Shown: positions 14,337 to 26,800 of the stretch, one piece after another
Layout: every line of letters starts with the position of its first letter
How positions within the stretch are numbered: position 1 is the first letter of the stretch
Position numbers and translations under genes: made by a program
Notes under the pieces: model-generated
What the model was told of the DNA's origin: nothing
Database searches by the model: none
The model's input: only the letters and a program-made list of their open reading frames with translations
Assembly: GCA_009741485.1 (NCBI GenBank)
Contig: CM019214.1
Coordinates: 21,784,267 to 21,848,266, forward strand
Direction: 5' to 3'
DNA length: 64,000 nucleotides
Source of the DNA: Malurus cyaneus samueli
Lineage: Eukaryota > Chordata > Aves > Passeriformes > Maluridae

Positions 14337-17264
14337 CTGAAAAACAAACCAAACCAAAACCACAAACTCTTAGTATATTTTATAATAAAATTTCTACAAA
14401 GAAATCTTTCTACCAATCTTTTTAAAAAATTCCTCCCCATCCCCCCAAACACAAATACCAAAACAAAACAAAAAAAAAGATGAAAAAGAATACTGTAATT
14501 GATCATAGTGTAATTCTCAACAAACACATGCCCAGTAAAAATACCACTCTTTTATTGAACTGAAATAAAAAATAAATGACAAAATCTAACTATTTGCTAT
14601 ATATATTGAAGTAGGGCTTATTTAAAGGCAGGAATATAGCAATTTCTGCATGAAAACCTGTCTCCTTATTTTAAAAGTATTTTTTTAAAAACGTGAATAC
14701 AATGGCTGTTCAAAAACATACCCTAAGAACTACGTATCTACATGAAACACAATTGCCTTTTTCACAATGTCACGTGAAGCTGATGAACTAAACTATAATG
14801 AGGACCAGGGTCTTTATCCTGGACTAACGTATATGATCAAACCTCTTTTCTTTTAAAGCTCTGCATGTGTATGCATGTAGCTGTACATAACCTCAAAGTA
14901 CATACTGATATAAAAATTTTTCTTTTCAAAGTAATGAATGGCATCCCTTGTCTTCAATCTCTTCCCTAAACAGACACAAAAGAAAGAGTGCAATAAATAG
15001 ATTCTCTGTGAATTTTACTGTTCATGTGATCTGTCAACACGATATTTATGATCAATTCCATCACGCTGTGAAAGCACAGCTCAAACAAGTACTTCTCCTT
15101 ATGCATTATTTATAGTACTTTACTTAAAATTGTGCCATACTACCCAAATTTACTGCTATATGCTTAACAGCATTTGCAGTACATTATGCATATTGTAAAT
15201 ATGAGCTGAACCACAAAAGCACTACTCACAAAACTTGTCTGGATCCTGCCTTAAAGCACACTGCTAATTGTGGACTATTTTTAGTTTTATTTACTGTATT
15301 TCCCCTCACCAGTCTGTGGTGGATAATACCTGTGAGTCACGTCAACATCAAAGGGACCATATGTATCCTCAAGCAGTTGATTCATCCACCCTTTAAAGAA
15401 GGGAGGCATGATACAGACATGCTCATTTTAAAAAAAAATCCTTTAAAATTAACAAAAATATCCTAACCTTTAAAACCTTAAAACAAAGTATTTTAGTAAA
15501 AGACATTCATCTGATATCAATACTTTCTTAAAGAAAAATAAATAACTTTAACCTAGTATATTCAGGATCCATTTTTCCTCTCTCCTTGGTTGGACTTATT
15601 TCTACACAAGTTGCATGATTAAAGCTTTCTTTTTTACTGGCATATACAGAAGTGCATAAACACTAAATGGGAAATTTTTATACATATTACTCACTTGATA
15701 GGTGCATTTTTGATGGGGATTTTTTCTTCATAAACAATTTATCTGTTTTTTTTAGGATGCCAGCAGAATAAATACAACATTCTTTATGTGGAAATTAGAC
15801 ACAGAATTATTTTAATTCTCTTACAAATACTTTGCATCAATCTTGTATTACTTTAGTATTATAAAGTGCAGATTCAAAAAAATTGAGACAATGTTTTTCA
15901 TAAAAGACACTCTTTCTACAAAGTTGTTTGATGCTATTTGAAAGGTCATACATGTGAGAATTTTCACTATTGTAGCAACAAATAACAAGAGATTCCTGAG
16001 TCAATTAAAAAGGCTGAAAATAACACCAGTTGAAGAAAAAGAAAAGTATATGTAGAAGTTACATATTTCATAAATACATAAATGTAACACTGACCTTTCA
16101 TTAGAGAACTTTTCTGCAAGGCAGCTGATTTTTGTTTTACAACTTGCATCTTTTAATGCCTGGGATTATTGTTGACTTTTTCTTTAAATACAGTTCACTG
16201 AATTGAGATTAATTTTAGGGTAAAATTAATTCTAGGGTAAAATATGACAAAAATATATTTTATACTTCTAACATTGCAGGCAAAAATTAGTTATCATGCA
16301 AATTACCTTGTTCTAATGCCATGGAGATACTGCATTCTCCTAGCTGCCTACCTGCTTTGCTAAAAGTAATGTCAATAGCCTCCAGCACAAATGTTATTTT
16401 CAGGATATAACAACTCCACTTCTTTGTAGTTTGTTTTATTTGTTGTTTGTTGGACTCACATGAAGATCTAACTTTCAGAAAGAGTCACCAAATCAAAGAT
16501 TGATAGGGAAGGGCTCTACATCATTCTCTTATTTCCAACTAAAATTGGCAGCTTTTGATTGACAGCTTTGCTGTCAGGTGGAGAAGTGTCTCACCTATTA
16601 ATATCTTGTAAAAGATCAGAGGTAGCTATTTATCTCCTGCCAAAACTCTTTGAGAAGAATCGTAACTGCCTACCTTTACTGTGACCTTGAAAATGGAATG
16701 ACAATACCAGCTAGTAGGCAGGAGAGAAATTTGACAATAACAGCTTCACTCCTGAACCACTTAAATAAACTTCTCCTTCAGAAATGTATTCCCACTATCT
16801 TTTACACAGCCCAAACACAGAGAATTTCTGTTTCAAAAGATTTGATATTTTTTTATCCTCATATGAGTCACACAGGTTTGGTATTTTTTCAATTTATTGA
16901 GTAGCCAGAGAGATTACATGCATCTGACATAAGATATTCTTCAGGGTGTTTTTAATGGATCTTGAAAACATCTGAAAGGATCACACATTGCTGGTGACTC
17001 CTCTGCAGCGCAAAATACCAGTTTCCTTTTAATTGTGAGGAGTCTTTATACTACTCAAGGATTCAGCTCAGGCTTGAGCTGTAAAACACAGCTTTAAAGT
17101 GGGTGAGAGAGCAATTAAAACCAATCTGACTTAGTCCTTCAAAACAGGTATTTTAACTTTTTTCCTGCAAATCTGCTCCAAATGCTTTCTGCTTTGAAAA
17201 CTCCTTGGGCAATTGTTTGCTTTTCTGTGCACTGATGTTGTGCAGGTGACACATTGTAGGGAAG

Positions 17265-17540
17265 GGATCCCACCCAGAGGTGCCTGGACAAATTGGAGAA
17301 TTTAACCCATAAGAACCTGATGAAGTTCAACAAGGGCAAGTGCAAAGGGCTGTACTTGGGTCACGTCGATCCCAAGCATAAATGCAGGCTGGATCAAGAA
17401 CGGATTGAGAGAGGATCTGAGACGTACTTGTGGGTGTTGACTGACAACAAGCTTCACATTTGGTGGCAAAATGATGTGTTTGCAGCCCAGAAAGCCAACT
17501 ATATCCCGCCCTTCAATATAAACAGCATGACCAGCAGGTA
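17265..17540 (+). mobile_element. CR1 internal fragment, plus orientation
   Basis: It reads in the CR1 sense direction on the plus strand: gaacctgatgaagttcaaca, agggcaagtgcaaagggctg, gatcccaagcataaatgcag, tgcagcccagaaagccaact, ending gcatgaccagcaggtaatcc. This encodes the C-terminal end of the reverse-transcriptase ORF in intact CR1s. It is the only plus-oriented CR1 in the window and abuts an opposite-strand copy. Confidence 0.85.
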
Positions 17541-17935
17541 ATCCTTGAACACTTCCAGAGATGGGGCTTCTACAACTCCTCTACCTTTTCCAGGTCTTCA
17601 CCGCCCTCTGAGAAATGACCTTCTTCCTAACACCTAATCTAAATCTGCCCCCTTTAAGTTTAAAACCATCACCTGTACTTATAAAACGCCCCTTTCCCTC
17701 CTTTCATAAGCTCCCTTAAGGTACTGGAAGGCCGCAGTGAGGTATCTCTTGCATCTTCTCTTCTCTGTGCTGAACAACCTCCGCTTTTTCAGCCTGTCCT
17801 CATAGGAAAGGAGCTCCATCCCACTGACGATCTCCTTGACCCTCCTCTGGACCCCCTCCAAGAAGCCCACATCTTTCTTGCGCCGAGCACCTCAGATCTA
17901 GACATGGTACTCTAGGTGAAGAAACAGTGTGTTAA
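17541..17935 (-). mobile_element. CR1 3' fragment, minus orientation, abutting the plus copy
   Basis: It begins abruptly at ccttgaacacttccagagat and continues through aaatctgccccctttaagtt and cagcctgtcctcataggaaa to tctagacatggtactctagg. The usual terminal phrase (tcatagaatggtttgggttg) is missing at the junction. The copy is therefore cut at its 3' end where it meets the inverted fragment. Confidence 0.85.
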
Positions 17936-18267
17936 CACAGGCAGATGCAAACATAACTTTTCCTTCTCTGCAATTTTCTTTTTACCAAAAAAGTTCTTAG
18001 TATCCCCACAGTGGATAAACTCATCAGGGCTTATTCCCTCTATTTCCAAATTAGATCACCAGTTAGACAGTGCTCTCTGTGACAGGACTGGCTGAATAAA
18101 CTTCATTAAATCTTCTCGTTCCTGCAGGAGGAAAAGGCAAACTTTGGCTTACTTGTATCAAAGCTTTGTTCTACATGCTGGTTTTTGTTTTGATGTGACT
18201 GTTAAGAGTGCTAAAATTCTTGTTAGTCTGAGTGAATCCATGAAGGAATGTTTCTGTCTGCTCTTTT

Positions 18268-18301
18268 AAAAGACACACCTTCAGACACAGGTGTGTCTTT
18301 T
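18268..18301. repeat. Perfect 13-bp inverted repeat with 8-nt loop
   Basis: The arms AAAAGACACACCT and AGGTGTGTCTTTT flank the spacer TCAGACAC. The stem is perfect and stops sharply at both ends. Function is unknown. A small foldback transposon relic or an RNA hairpin in the STS pre-mRNA is possible. Confidence 0.85.
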
Positions 18302-21300
18302 CAATTTTTATCAAAATCATAAAGAGAACTCCAGACTACCTGGGGGTACCTTATCAGAAACAGAAAAGGTGTTGAAAATGTAATGCGAGAGGGGAAAAAA
18401 TGTAAATATATAGAAAATCTTACTCTTTCTAGTACACACTAAAAGTAAGATTTGTTACTAGCGTATTTGTGAAATAATTCTTCCAGGCCAACAGACACTG
18501 ACTTCTCCAAAGTCATGCCTTGATTGCTTCATTTAAATGCTTAAGGTGTATAACTCATATATGTTTTTACTTCCTTTCAATATAACCTTTTTTTCTTCTC
18601 TCTGAAAGAACATTTTTATAGGCATGGAGAAAAAAAAATGGAAATTTCTCATCCAGTACAAATTATTACTAAGCCCTCTCATCTACAAAACTTTAGAGTC
18701 CAGTACACTGATCTACTTCTGTTTTAGAAGTGTTCCATTGACAGCTCCGTTGACTAGTTCCATTGCAGAACTAGTGAGGTCCCTAATCATTCTTAAATTA
18801 TCTAAAGATTTAGTAAAGCCCTATATGAATTCACACCTTCTTCCTGTTACCTTTTTGTTTAAAAGGCACAACCAAGGGTCTGAGAGAAAGAGCATGAAAA
18901 TCCAGTAGAATTGTACAGTTCACAAGTTACTACCCTTTTTTATTACAAGTGAACATATACATTATATGTACACGGAGACACACAAATGCTTCTCTATAAT
19001 TTCTATTTTGCTGTAAACTATAAGGAGTATTCTTGAAGGGCTCATAAAAACACTTGATTTCAGAACTCTAACTCCATAATGGGATGACAACTGCCAGATC
19101 TTAAAACTTAGCGATATATGGAAAGACTAAACCACAGTCCCCAAGAGTAGATGACAATCAGAATAGGTGTTGCAACAGTTGCTGAACAGGTGCTACAAGG
19201 ACTAAAATATAATAGATAAAGAGAAGATTTACAATCTATTTACTGCTATCATAAAATTTTGAAAGTTATGCTTATGAGATATGACTGGCAAAACTAGGCA
19301 AGAAAATTCTTCAAATTTATCTTCACCATAGTTTTTCAATATAAGCATATTGCATTTGAATACTGTTCCCAAGAAATCTGATTTCATTAGGATTTTTTAA
19401 AATCCTATTATTATTAATTGTGGTCAGCTATAGAAATTTGTCAGAGATGTATTCTCTATCACAGAGTGGTGCTTTTGTGTTGTTTATTTTTGATATGTTA
19501 CAAACCAGACTCTGGCATTTGGCAAAATTGGATTTTCTGTGCAGCTGGTCATTAAAGGGCATGCTGAAGATGTATGAGTGACAACCACATTGAATTTAAC
19601 ATGAAATAATTAGCATCCATTTGACTTTCAAATACACTGTAATACCAAGAGAGCATTTTGATAGGTTTACGATATGTAAACACACTTCCTCTTGGGAAAA
19701 AGCAATTAGAATTACCATACACTGAGCTGACCTGCCCACTTACAATTAGTGTAAGCAACTAAATTACTATCTGCTTTCACACACCAGATCTGACACTTGT
19801 AATTGCATACATTCTTCCCCAGTGCTATTTTTGGGCATTGAATATTATATTTGCTCTTTTTCAGTCTACTGAGGAACCAACAAAAATTGTAATACACATG
19901 CACTGGACTAAGGAACATAAAATACAAATAGCACCTCTCCAAAAACCAGGCTGAAGTAACTACAACACTGTCTCTCCTTCTTTGCCTATTCCTTCTGAAG
20001 AATTTGATGTTTATACATGTAAGAAGTCATAACACTGACAATATGACTGAGAAGTAGATAAAATACAGACTGTCTGGAAGTCTATCACCTGAAGAACTTA
20101 TAGAGGTAATATAGGTAATAGTATAATACACTTACACAGATACAACATTTATGGTGGAATTACTAGTATATATTCATATACATTGTCTATAATTATAGCA
20201 TAAATGAAGATTTACAGGAAATACCAGTGCTGTGGGAGAGTGGAGCGTCATCATACATTTATTGTAAAGATATTTAACCAATTAAAAGACACATGGCACC
20301 TGATGATTTTTAGTTTGATGATAAAACCTTAATTCAGGACCAGAAAGCTTGAATTCTTCAAAGTCAGGATTGTTTGCACTCTGGTGTAATTGTGCACAAG
20401 GATACCAGTGTATATGACTGAACTTGCTACTTACTTTATCTCCTGAAAAGGAGACTGACAAATTGAATGTTCAAACATGTGGCCAAAAGGCTGAAAGAAC
20501 TGGAATGACAAGAATGCTATCAAGCGACAGTGACTTCAAAAAATCTTGTGATCCTTCACTGTTGCCACTTGGTTGCCTCTTGGTGCCCATTCACCACAAA
20601 TGGCCCAAGTCAGTAGATCAGTCATAAAAGGAATGGTCCACTCGTGCTCTGAAGTTGACAGGTGTGAACTTTATAATGTCAGACCTAGTGTGCCAAAGCA
20701 AATACTGATTTTGTTGCTCACACTAATACATGGGACAGATCAGTTCAGTGAATATTAATCTAATTACTCATATCCCCAGGAGTAAGGTTTATGGCCATTT
20801 ACTTTGCACGTGGATTCATTAAAGGGCACAGCTGAATTTGCTCAAATGCCCTCATTGCTTCTCAATACCAGAACATGTTTGGATATTCTCTAATTTTACA
20901 TTGACTCTGAGGAATCTGGGTTATAAATCTCACTGTAATTGCAGCACTCCTGTAACGAAATTTGTTGTAAATTACGAATATGTGCTATTAACCTTGACTT
21001 CAATTTAACGTCACGGTTGTCTGAAAACTACACTGACATTTGGGGCCAAGTGCCCAAATGATGTAAAGCCACTTACCTCCAGCTGGGTCAAGAAAGCTAT
21101 GCTGACTTAGATGACACATTATTTTGCCAGCTCTAAACACTGGGGTCAAACAACACTAAGCCACATGATAACACTGTACATATTATAAATATTAATAAAA
21201 TTAGAAGAGTTACTAGTTTTCTACCATTGATTTCCATCTTGAACTCATCTATTTTGAGGCAATCATTTTATTGTCATGGCATTGAAATCAGTGAAACACT

Positions 21301-22209
21301 CATAGATACCCACATTGTACATACTTATAAATAATGGAAGAATATACCAACATATAGTTAATGTTCTCAAGAGTCTTTTAAAATCACCAAATGCTTGGTT
21401 ACTACACAAATAATCTCTCAACAATTTTCAAATGTGTGTATTCATGTGTTTACTACAAAGCACTTCATTTTTAAATTAGTTACAATGTGTCTGAGAAAGC
21501 ATCTTTATCTCTACTGCCAAGAGGAAAAAAAGATGGTTCAGATAATTTATAAATACTTATGAGAATGCTGATTGTTGGGAAGACTTACTTAAGGAAATTT
21601 GTTGTATTCTTTTTTCAGTATAATGTGTAGAGATGGCCACATCAAATATTCATAATGATAGAAATTATAAAGAAACTGTAGTATGAGATCAAGATTTTAG
21701 ATAAACACTTTTTCTCACTAACAGCTAGAAGCAGCTGCTGCATGCAGTTATTAAGCTTACAAAATTTAGCCTCAGATTTTTTGGCACATGTTTTCACCCA
21801 GCAACAACACCATTTGCATATTCACAGTAACTACTAGTATATACTTTAGTAATTCACGAATGTAGAATAGAAATTCAGAATAACAGTAATTCTGTATCTT
21901 GGAAGATTTTATTTGATTTAGTATTTTAAAAAATGCTGCAACATGTATCAAAAGTGGTTGAGAAAAATCTTACATATATTTTTTTCAGAAGTTAAATCGT
22001 TATATTCAAATATATTGATTTCTACTTTAGAATATACAAATGTATACAGTTATGACTTAATCATATTAAAAGCCTTGTGGTGACAATTATCGCAAAGTAG
22101 CTAACTTAGCAAAAATGAACAATGACTTAGAATAGTTTTGTAAATTCAAATTGTTTAGGTGGCCCAATGTGATGGCAATTAAAAACATTGTTTTTAAAAC
22201 ACCTGTTTG

Positions 22210-22945
22210 TTTCACAGAATTACAGAATGGGTAAAGATGGAAGGGACCACAGTGGGTTATCCAGTCCAACCTCCCTGTTCAAGCAGGGTCATCCCAGAGC
22301 ACATGGCACAGGATTATGTCCAGACAGATTCTTAAGTATCTCCAAAAGGGAGACTCCAAAACCTCTCTGGGCAGCTGTTCCAGGGCACTGACACCTGCAC
22401 AAAAATAAGATGTTCTTCCTCATATTCAGGTGGAACTTCCTGTGCATCAGTTTCTGCTCATTGCCTCTTGTTCTGTTGCTTGCCATCACCCCCTGCAGAT
22501 ACTTATGTTAATTGATGAGGCCCCCTTTCAGTTTTCTCTTCTGGAGGCTGAACAGGCCAAGCTCTCTCAGCCTTTCCTCATAAGAGGGATCCTCCAGTCC
22601 CTTAATCATCCTTACTGCCTTCTGCTGGACCTGCTCCAGGAGCTCAAAGCTTCTCCTGTCCTGAGCCCAGAGCTGGACACAGCCCTCCAGATGTGCCTCA
22701 CCAGGGCTGAGCAGAGGGACAGGATCACCTCTCTCGGCCTGCTGGCAGTGCTCCTCCTAATGCCCCCTAGGATCTCATTGTCCTTCTTGGCCACAAGGAC
22801 ACCCTGCTGGCTCTTTGTCCACCAGGACCCCCACGGAGGGGTCTTTCTCCACAAAGCAACTTCCCAGCAGGTCAGCCCCTAGCTTGTGCTGGCTCCTGGG
22901 GCTATTCTGTCCCAGATGCAGAAGTTTGCACCCTAGCTTTTCAAA
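22210..22945 (-). mobile_element. CR1 LINE 3' fragment, 735 bp
   Basis: It starts with the terminal phrase cacagaattacagaatgggt and runs through agatggaagggaccacagtg, ctctgggcagctgttccagg, ggaggctgaacaggccaagc and tccttcttggccacaaggac to gatgcagaagtttgcaccct. It lies on the minus strand and is comparatively well preserved. The 150-codon ORF over it is not a host gene. The copy at 57571 shares its opening (gggaccac, caagcagggtc, cagagcacat), so the two may be of the same subfamily. Confidence 0.93.
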
Positions 22946-23452
22946 ACCAAATTTTTTTTTCAAAATTAGTGGCATAAAATTGGAGGCATCTAAAATGCCA
23001 GTATCTTAAAAAATTGGCATATGAATGCCTTTTAATGCATGCATCAACTCAATGATGAAGAACATTTCCCCATTCCAGAAAAGTCACGGATTATGGCTGC
23101 ATTGTTTTCACAGCATTAAGTTATACCACCGAAGATTTTTCATACTTCAAGTTATATGGAATTCTTAAGAAAGAAAGTCTTAAAAAAGTTGAAAATTTTT
23201 GAAAAACATTTCTGAAGCATGTAAATCAAGTGTTTTACTTTTTATAGTGAAACTATTTACATACTTGAAAGAAAGAAACCAGACAGTCATTTCCACTAAA
23301 AAAAATCACTTCAGTCACCTTTTAAAGAAAAAACAATGACCATACATAATGACATATTCCTTGTGCCCGCCACCTCACAATTTTTCCTAATTTTCAGAAG
23401 TATAGTCATTACGAAATGCCAACATTAACTTATAAAACAGTTAGGAACCTAC

Positions 23453-23876
23453 CTCCCAATAAACTGCATGGCTTCTTTTGTCAATCTCTGTGTAAGGTTC
23501 TCATAGGACAGTGGCTGCTGGATAATCTGATGGTCCCTCATTAAGAAGCAGTTTAAGTGTCGAAAATGATAGAAGAAAAAAATCAAAACCACAAGTGAAA
23601 TTGTGATTATTAACAAGCAGTAACCCAATGCTTGGAAGGGTACTTTGAGGAGGCCAATGTACTGCACTATCACCAGAGACACAAGGGTGATTCCAGTGAT
23701 TTGGATTGGGATGACAAGGGTGTTTTGAACCCCTTTTAAAAACACGCTGCCTTGGCCGGGTTTGCAGTCTCTAAAATTGGTCACAGGAAGGCCATAAAAG
23801 TAATCAAATCCATGACTGAGGGGGTGGTGACAGAAGTCATTACTGCTTTCACAGTTCATCCCAAGATGCCACTTTC
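23453..23876 (-). CDS. STS: STS large exon: GKWH motif and transmembrane hairpin
   Basis: The exon is 424 bp, the largest STS exon here. It follows acceptor cctttctttgtag and precedes donor GTAGGT. It begins by completing Gly and then KWHLGMNC. Lys131 and His133 correspond to the active-site Lys134 and His136 of human STS. DFCHHPLSHGFDYFYG and RDCKPGQGSVF follow. Two long hydrophobic segments come next, about 20-25 residues each (around LVIPIQITGITLVSLVIVQY and ALGYCLLIITISLVVLIFFF). They correspond to the antiparallel helix hairpin that anchors STS in the ER membrane, which separates STS from soluble arylsulfatases. The exon closes with RHLNCFLMRDHQIIQQPLSY and ENLTQRL, where NLT is a sequon also found in human. 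It ends in phase 2. Confidence 0.96.
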
Positions 23877-26800
23877 CTACAAAGAAAGGACAGGGAGTGT
23901 TTTTATAGTTAAATCATCAAACGTACATTTAACGTGCATTATTCCAAACATGAAACTGCCACTGTCTGACTGATATCCCCCTGCTCCCAGCACTTATTGT
24001 GTGGATCACTATTTTCTATTTAAACTTTCTTTACGCCTCCATCAAAAATTTTATTTTCATGTCTGCCTCTTCATCTCAGTTAGAAATAGTTTGGCATCAC
24101 TGCTGCTGAAGAACATTAAATTTAGAGCAGGCTAACAGGTCACTGAAGAGCAACAGAGCCCTAACACATAGTTAACTCCAGAAATTAGGCCTTTGTACAT
24201 GTGTCGGTGTCATAAAAAATAGCATTTTGTAGCAGCAACTGTATGAAGAGGAAAAGGCAATATGGAATTATAAAACATCTTTTCTGAATTTTTTTCCAGC
24301 AAATAATTTGACTAATTAAAAAAAGAAATAAAGAGAAAAGAAGAAAACAGTAACAATTAGGAAATAATAATTGGAAAATTATTAAAGCATTTATTATTTA
24401 AATTATTGCAAAATCTCTGAAATTGCCAATCTCCCTCAAAATATACATATATATAGTGTGGGTGTTTATTTTGTATTTATATATTTCATACATATAAATA
24501 AAAAAGCAAACACCAGTAACAAGTAAATTGCTGTCAAATTCTATCTCTCAAAGCATTTGTCCCACTAGGAAATCACCTAAATTCTGCAAAAATGTTTGAC
24601 ACCGTCAGACACAAGAAACCACTGAGTCTGATTTGCATTATAGTAATATAATCTACATTCATGCTGATTACGGTAAGTATCTAGATAATTCATTCCATGA
24701 TTCAGGTATAATCTCTAACCATATGCTTATGCATTGCTTAGTACAACAGACCTAATAGTTTCGTAGCTGTTATCTGAATTCAAATGCACAATTATTTAAA
24801 AAAAAAAAATGAAGTTCAGTTAAGCCTACTGGGATAGATTATGGATAGAGTTACGCTCTTTGCTCTCAGCAAGAAAATGTGTTGATTATTTAAAAAAAAC
24901 ATGCTGGCCTTGACAAAACAGATGACATATATTGCTGGGCCAAACTTTATTTATTTTTCTGAATCAAACACCTGAACATGACCAGCATAATTCAGGAGCT
25001 GTGATCATAAAAGAAATAAACAAGAAAATCTGCAAACCCAGTAAGTCTTCCTTCCCATAACTTAGCTCAAAGAAATTTGAAATATTTGTTCTAGATACTT
25101 CAGGATACACATGGCAGAGAGTGTAAAACAGGAAAACAGCATATATAAAATTTTCCCCTTTTCTGATGAGTTTTTACACCTCTATAAGAAAAAGTTCTGA
25201 CGCAAACAGTCCTGAATGTCTCCTCTTGGTTCTGCAGAACAGCATATTCATCCTGCACTTCTTCCTTTGGCAGTTACAAATGCAGGTACTGCAGTACCAA
25301 AGAGGGTGAGCATGGTGATCAATTCTCCTTTTTTAAAATAGTACCTAGCAAATGAGCCAGGCATTGTTATTTCTCTTCCATAAATAACAGAACTAAAGCA
25401 TAGGATGGGAATGTCATATGCCTAAGTTCATCTGTCAGCAAAGGTGAAATAAAAATAACACAGAAATCTTGAGTCTGAAGGCTCAGTTGAGTCCATTTCT
25501 CCTTATACATCTCTTGATGGTCTTAAGTTAGAAATAATTTTCGTATATCATTCAAGAAGGTATAATACATTTTCAGGTCTGCTTATGGCCCATGAAATAA
25601 AGGCCTCTACACCTTTGTCATTCCATCAGAAATTTTCCCTGTCAGATGACCTCTCACCTGAGGTAGTATTCTGCTTTTTGTGAGCAGAGTGGTTCTTGTC
25701 ACTACTTTTGACATGGCCCAGTGAAAATTATTGTGGTCAATTAAGAAAACCGCAGTGCACACTGTTGTACTGAAATTTCAGAAGTTATAATGGTGTATCA
25801 AAGTGCTAAGTAAGGCTAGAACTCTGATTTTCATTCCAGCATAGAAAGACTCTGATTTTTGAAAACAAATGCTTCATTTTTTCTCTTAGGTTTAGATAAC
25901 TTTCTTAATGGAATAATCATAAAGCCAGATGTGTAGCAAAGTGAACATGAAACAACTGTTATCAAGTTAGATAACTGATCCAAATGTAGAGGCTTATAAA
26001 CATGACTATAACTGACCTTCAGCCTTTAATTTTTTATTTTTTTTTTCTGTTATATGTTAATCTCGAAACACCTATAATTCAGGAGAAAATAGGAAAAAAA
26101 ATTCAAACAAATTAAGTATGCCTTCAAGGTCATTTATTAGGATACAGAGTCTTTTTTTTTTTTTTTAAACTGGATCTCAACTACAAGCCAGCATAGAATC
26201 TTGCAATAACAAATTAGGACAGGAGAAAATATAGGTCCTATTTTTATCAAAAGGACTTCAGCAAGCACAACAAATTGTTCAATGTCAAGATGAACTTGGG
26301 CCTCAGAAAAAGATTTGTTGAGAAGCAACTTAAGCCAAACAAAGGAGAGAGCAGGTTAGCAGAAAAAGCAACAGAAGCCCTGGTTCAAATTATATCGGCA
26401 GCTGTGACGGAATGACACAATTGCCATTCTCAAATGGCTGATGAGGTAGAAGGTTTTGATAGATCCTGCACCACTCTGAAAAAGCAAGTGATGACTGGGT
26501 CCACAATACATGTTTTGTTTCATTCCTTGTGACAATAACCCCTTCCTTGAGCTAGTGCTTGAACAGATTACTGTAATGTGCTTTACATTCTGGGGCCCTT
26601 CTGAATCTGAGAGCAGTGCAAAATGCTCTCATCTCTTTGCCAAGTGATACTTCACAGAATGGACACTTCACACAAGCATCATAAGCATTTTGGTAGATTC
26701 TACAAAGCTTTTGAGTGAAATTTATGCTGTTAATTGTAAACTATGAGTACCACAATAATTTGAGACCTAGGCTTTTTTCCCTCTCCGTCAGCCACAATTA

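Larger units (their letters stand above)
14337..23452 (-). other. STS intron between the HVHTAL exon and the hairpin exon
   Basis: This is about 9.1 kb of AT-rich intron. It contains the inverted CR1 pair at 17.3-17.9 kb, a perfect 13-bp inverted repeat at 18268-18301 and a 735-bp CR1 at 22.2-22.9 kb. The remainder shows no exon, RNA gene or other repeat that I can support. Confidence 0.8.

Noticed and set aside
17293..17541. 82-codon plus-strand ORF as a host gene
   Set aside because: Matches the C-terminal part of the CR1 reverse-transcriptase ORF.
22430..22882. 150-codon plus-strand ORF
   Set aside because: It is entirely within the antisense of a CR1 3' fragment.
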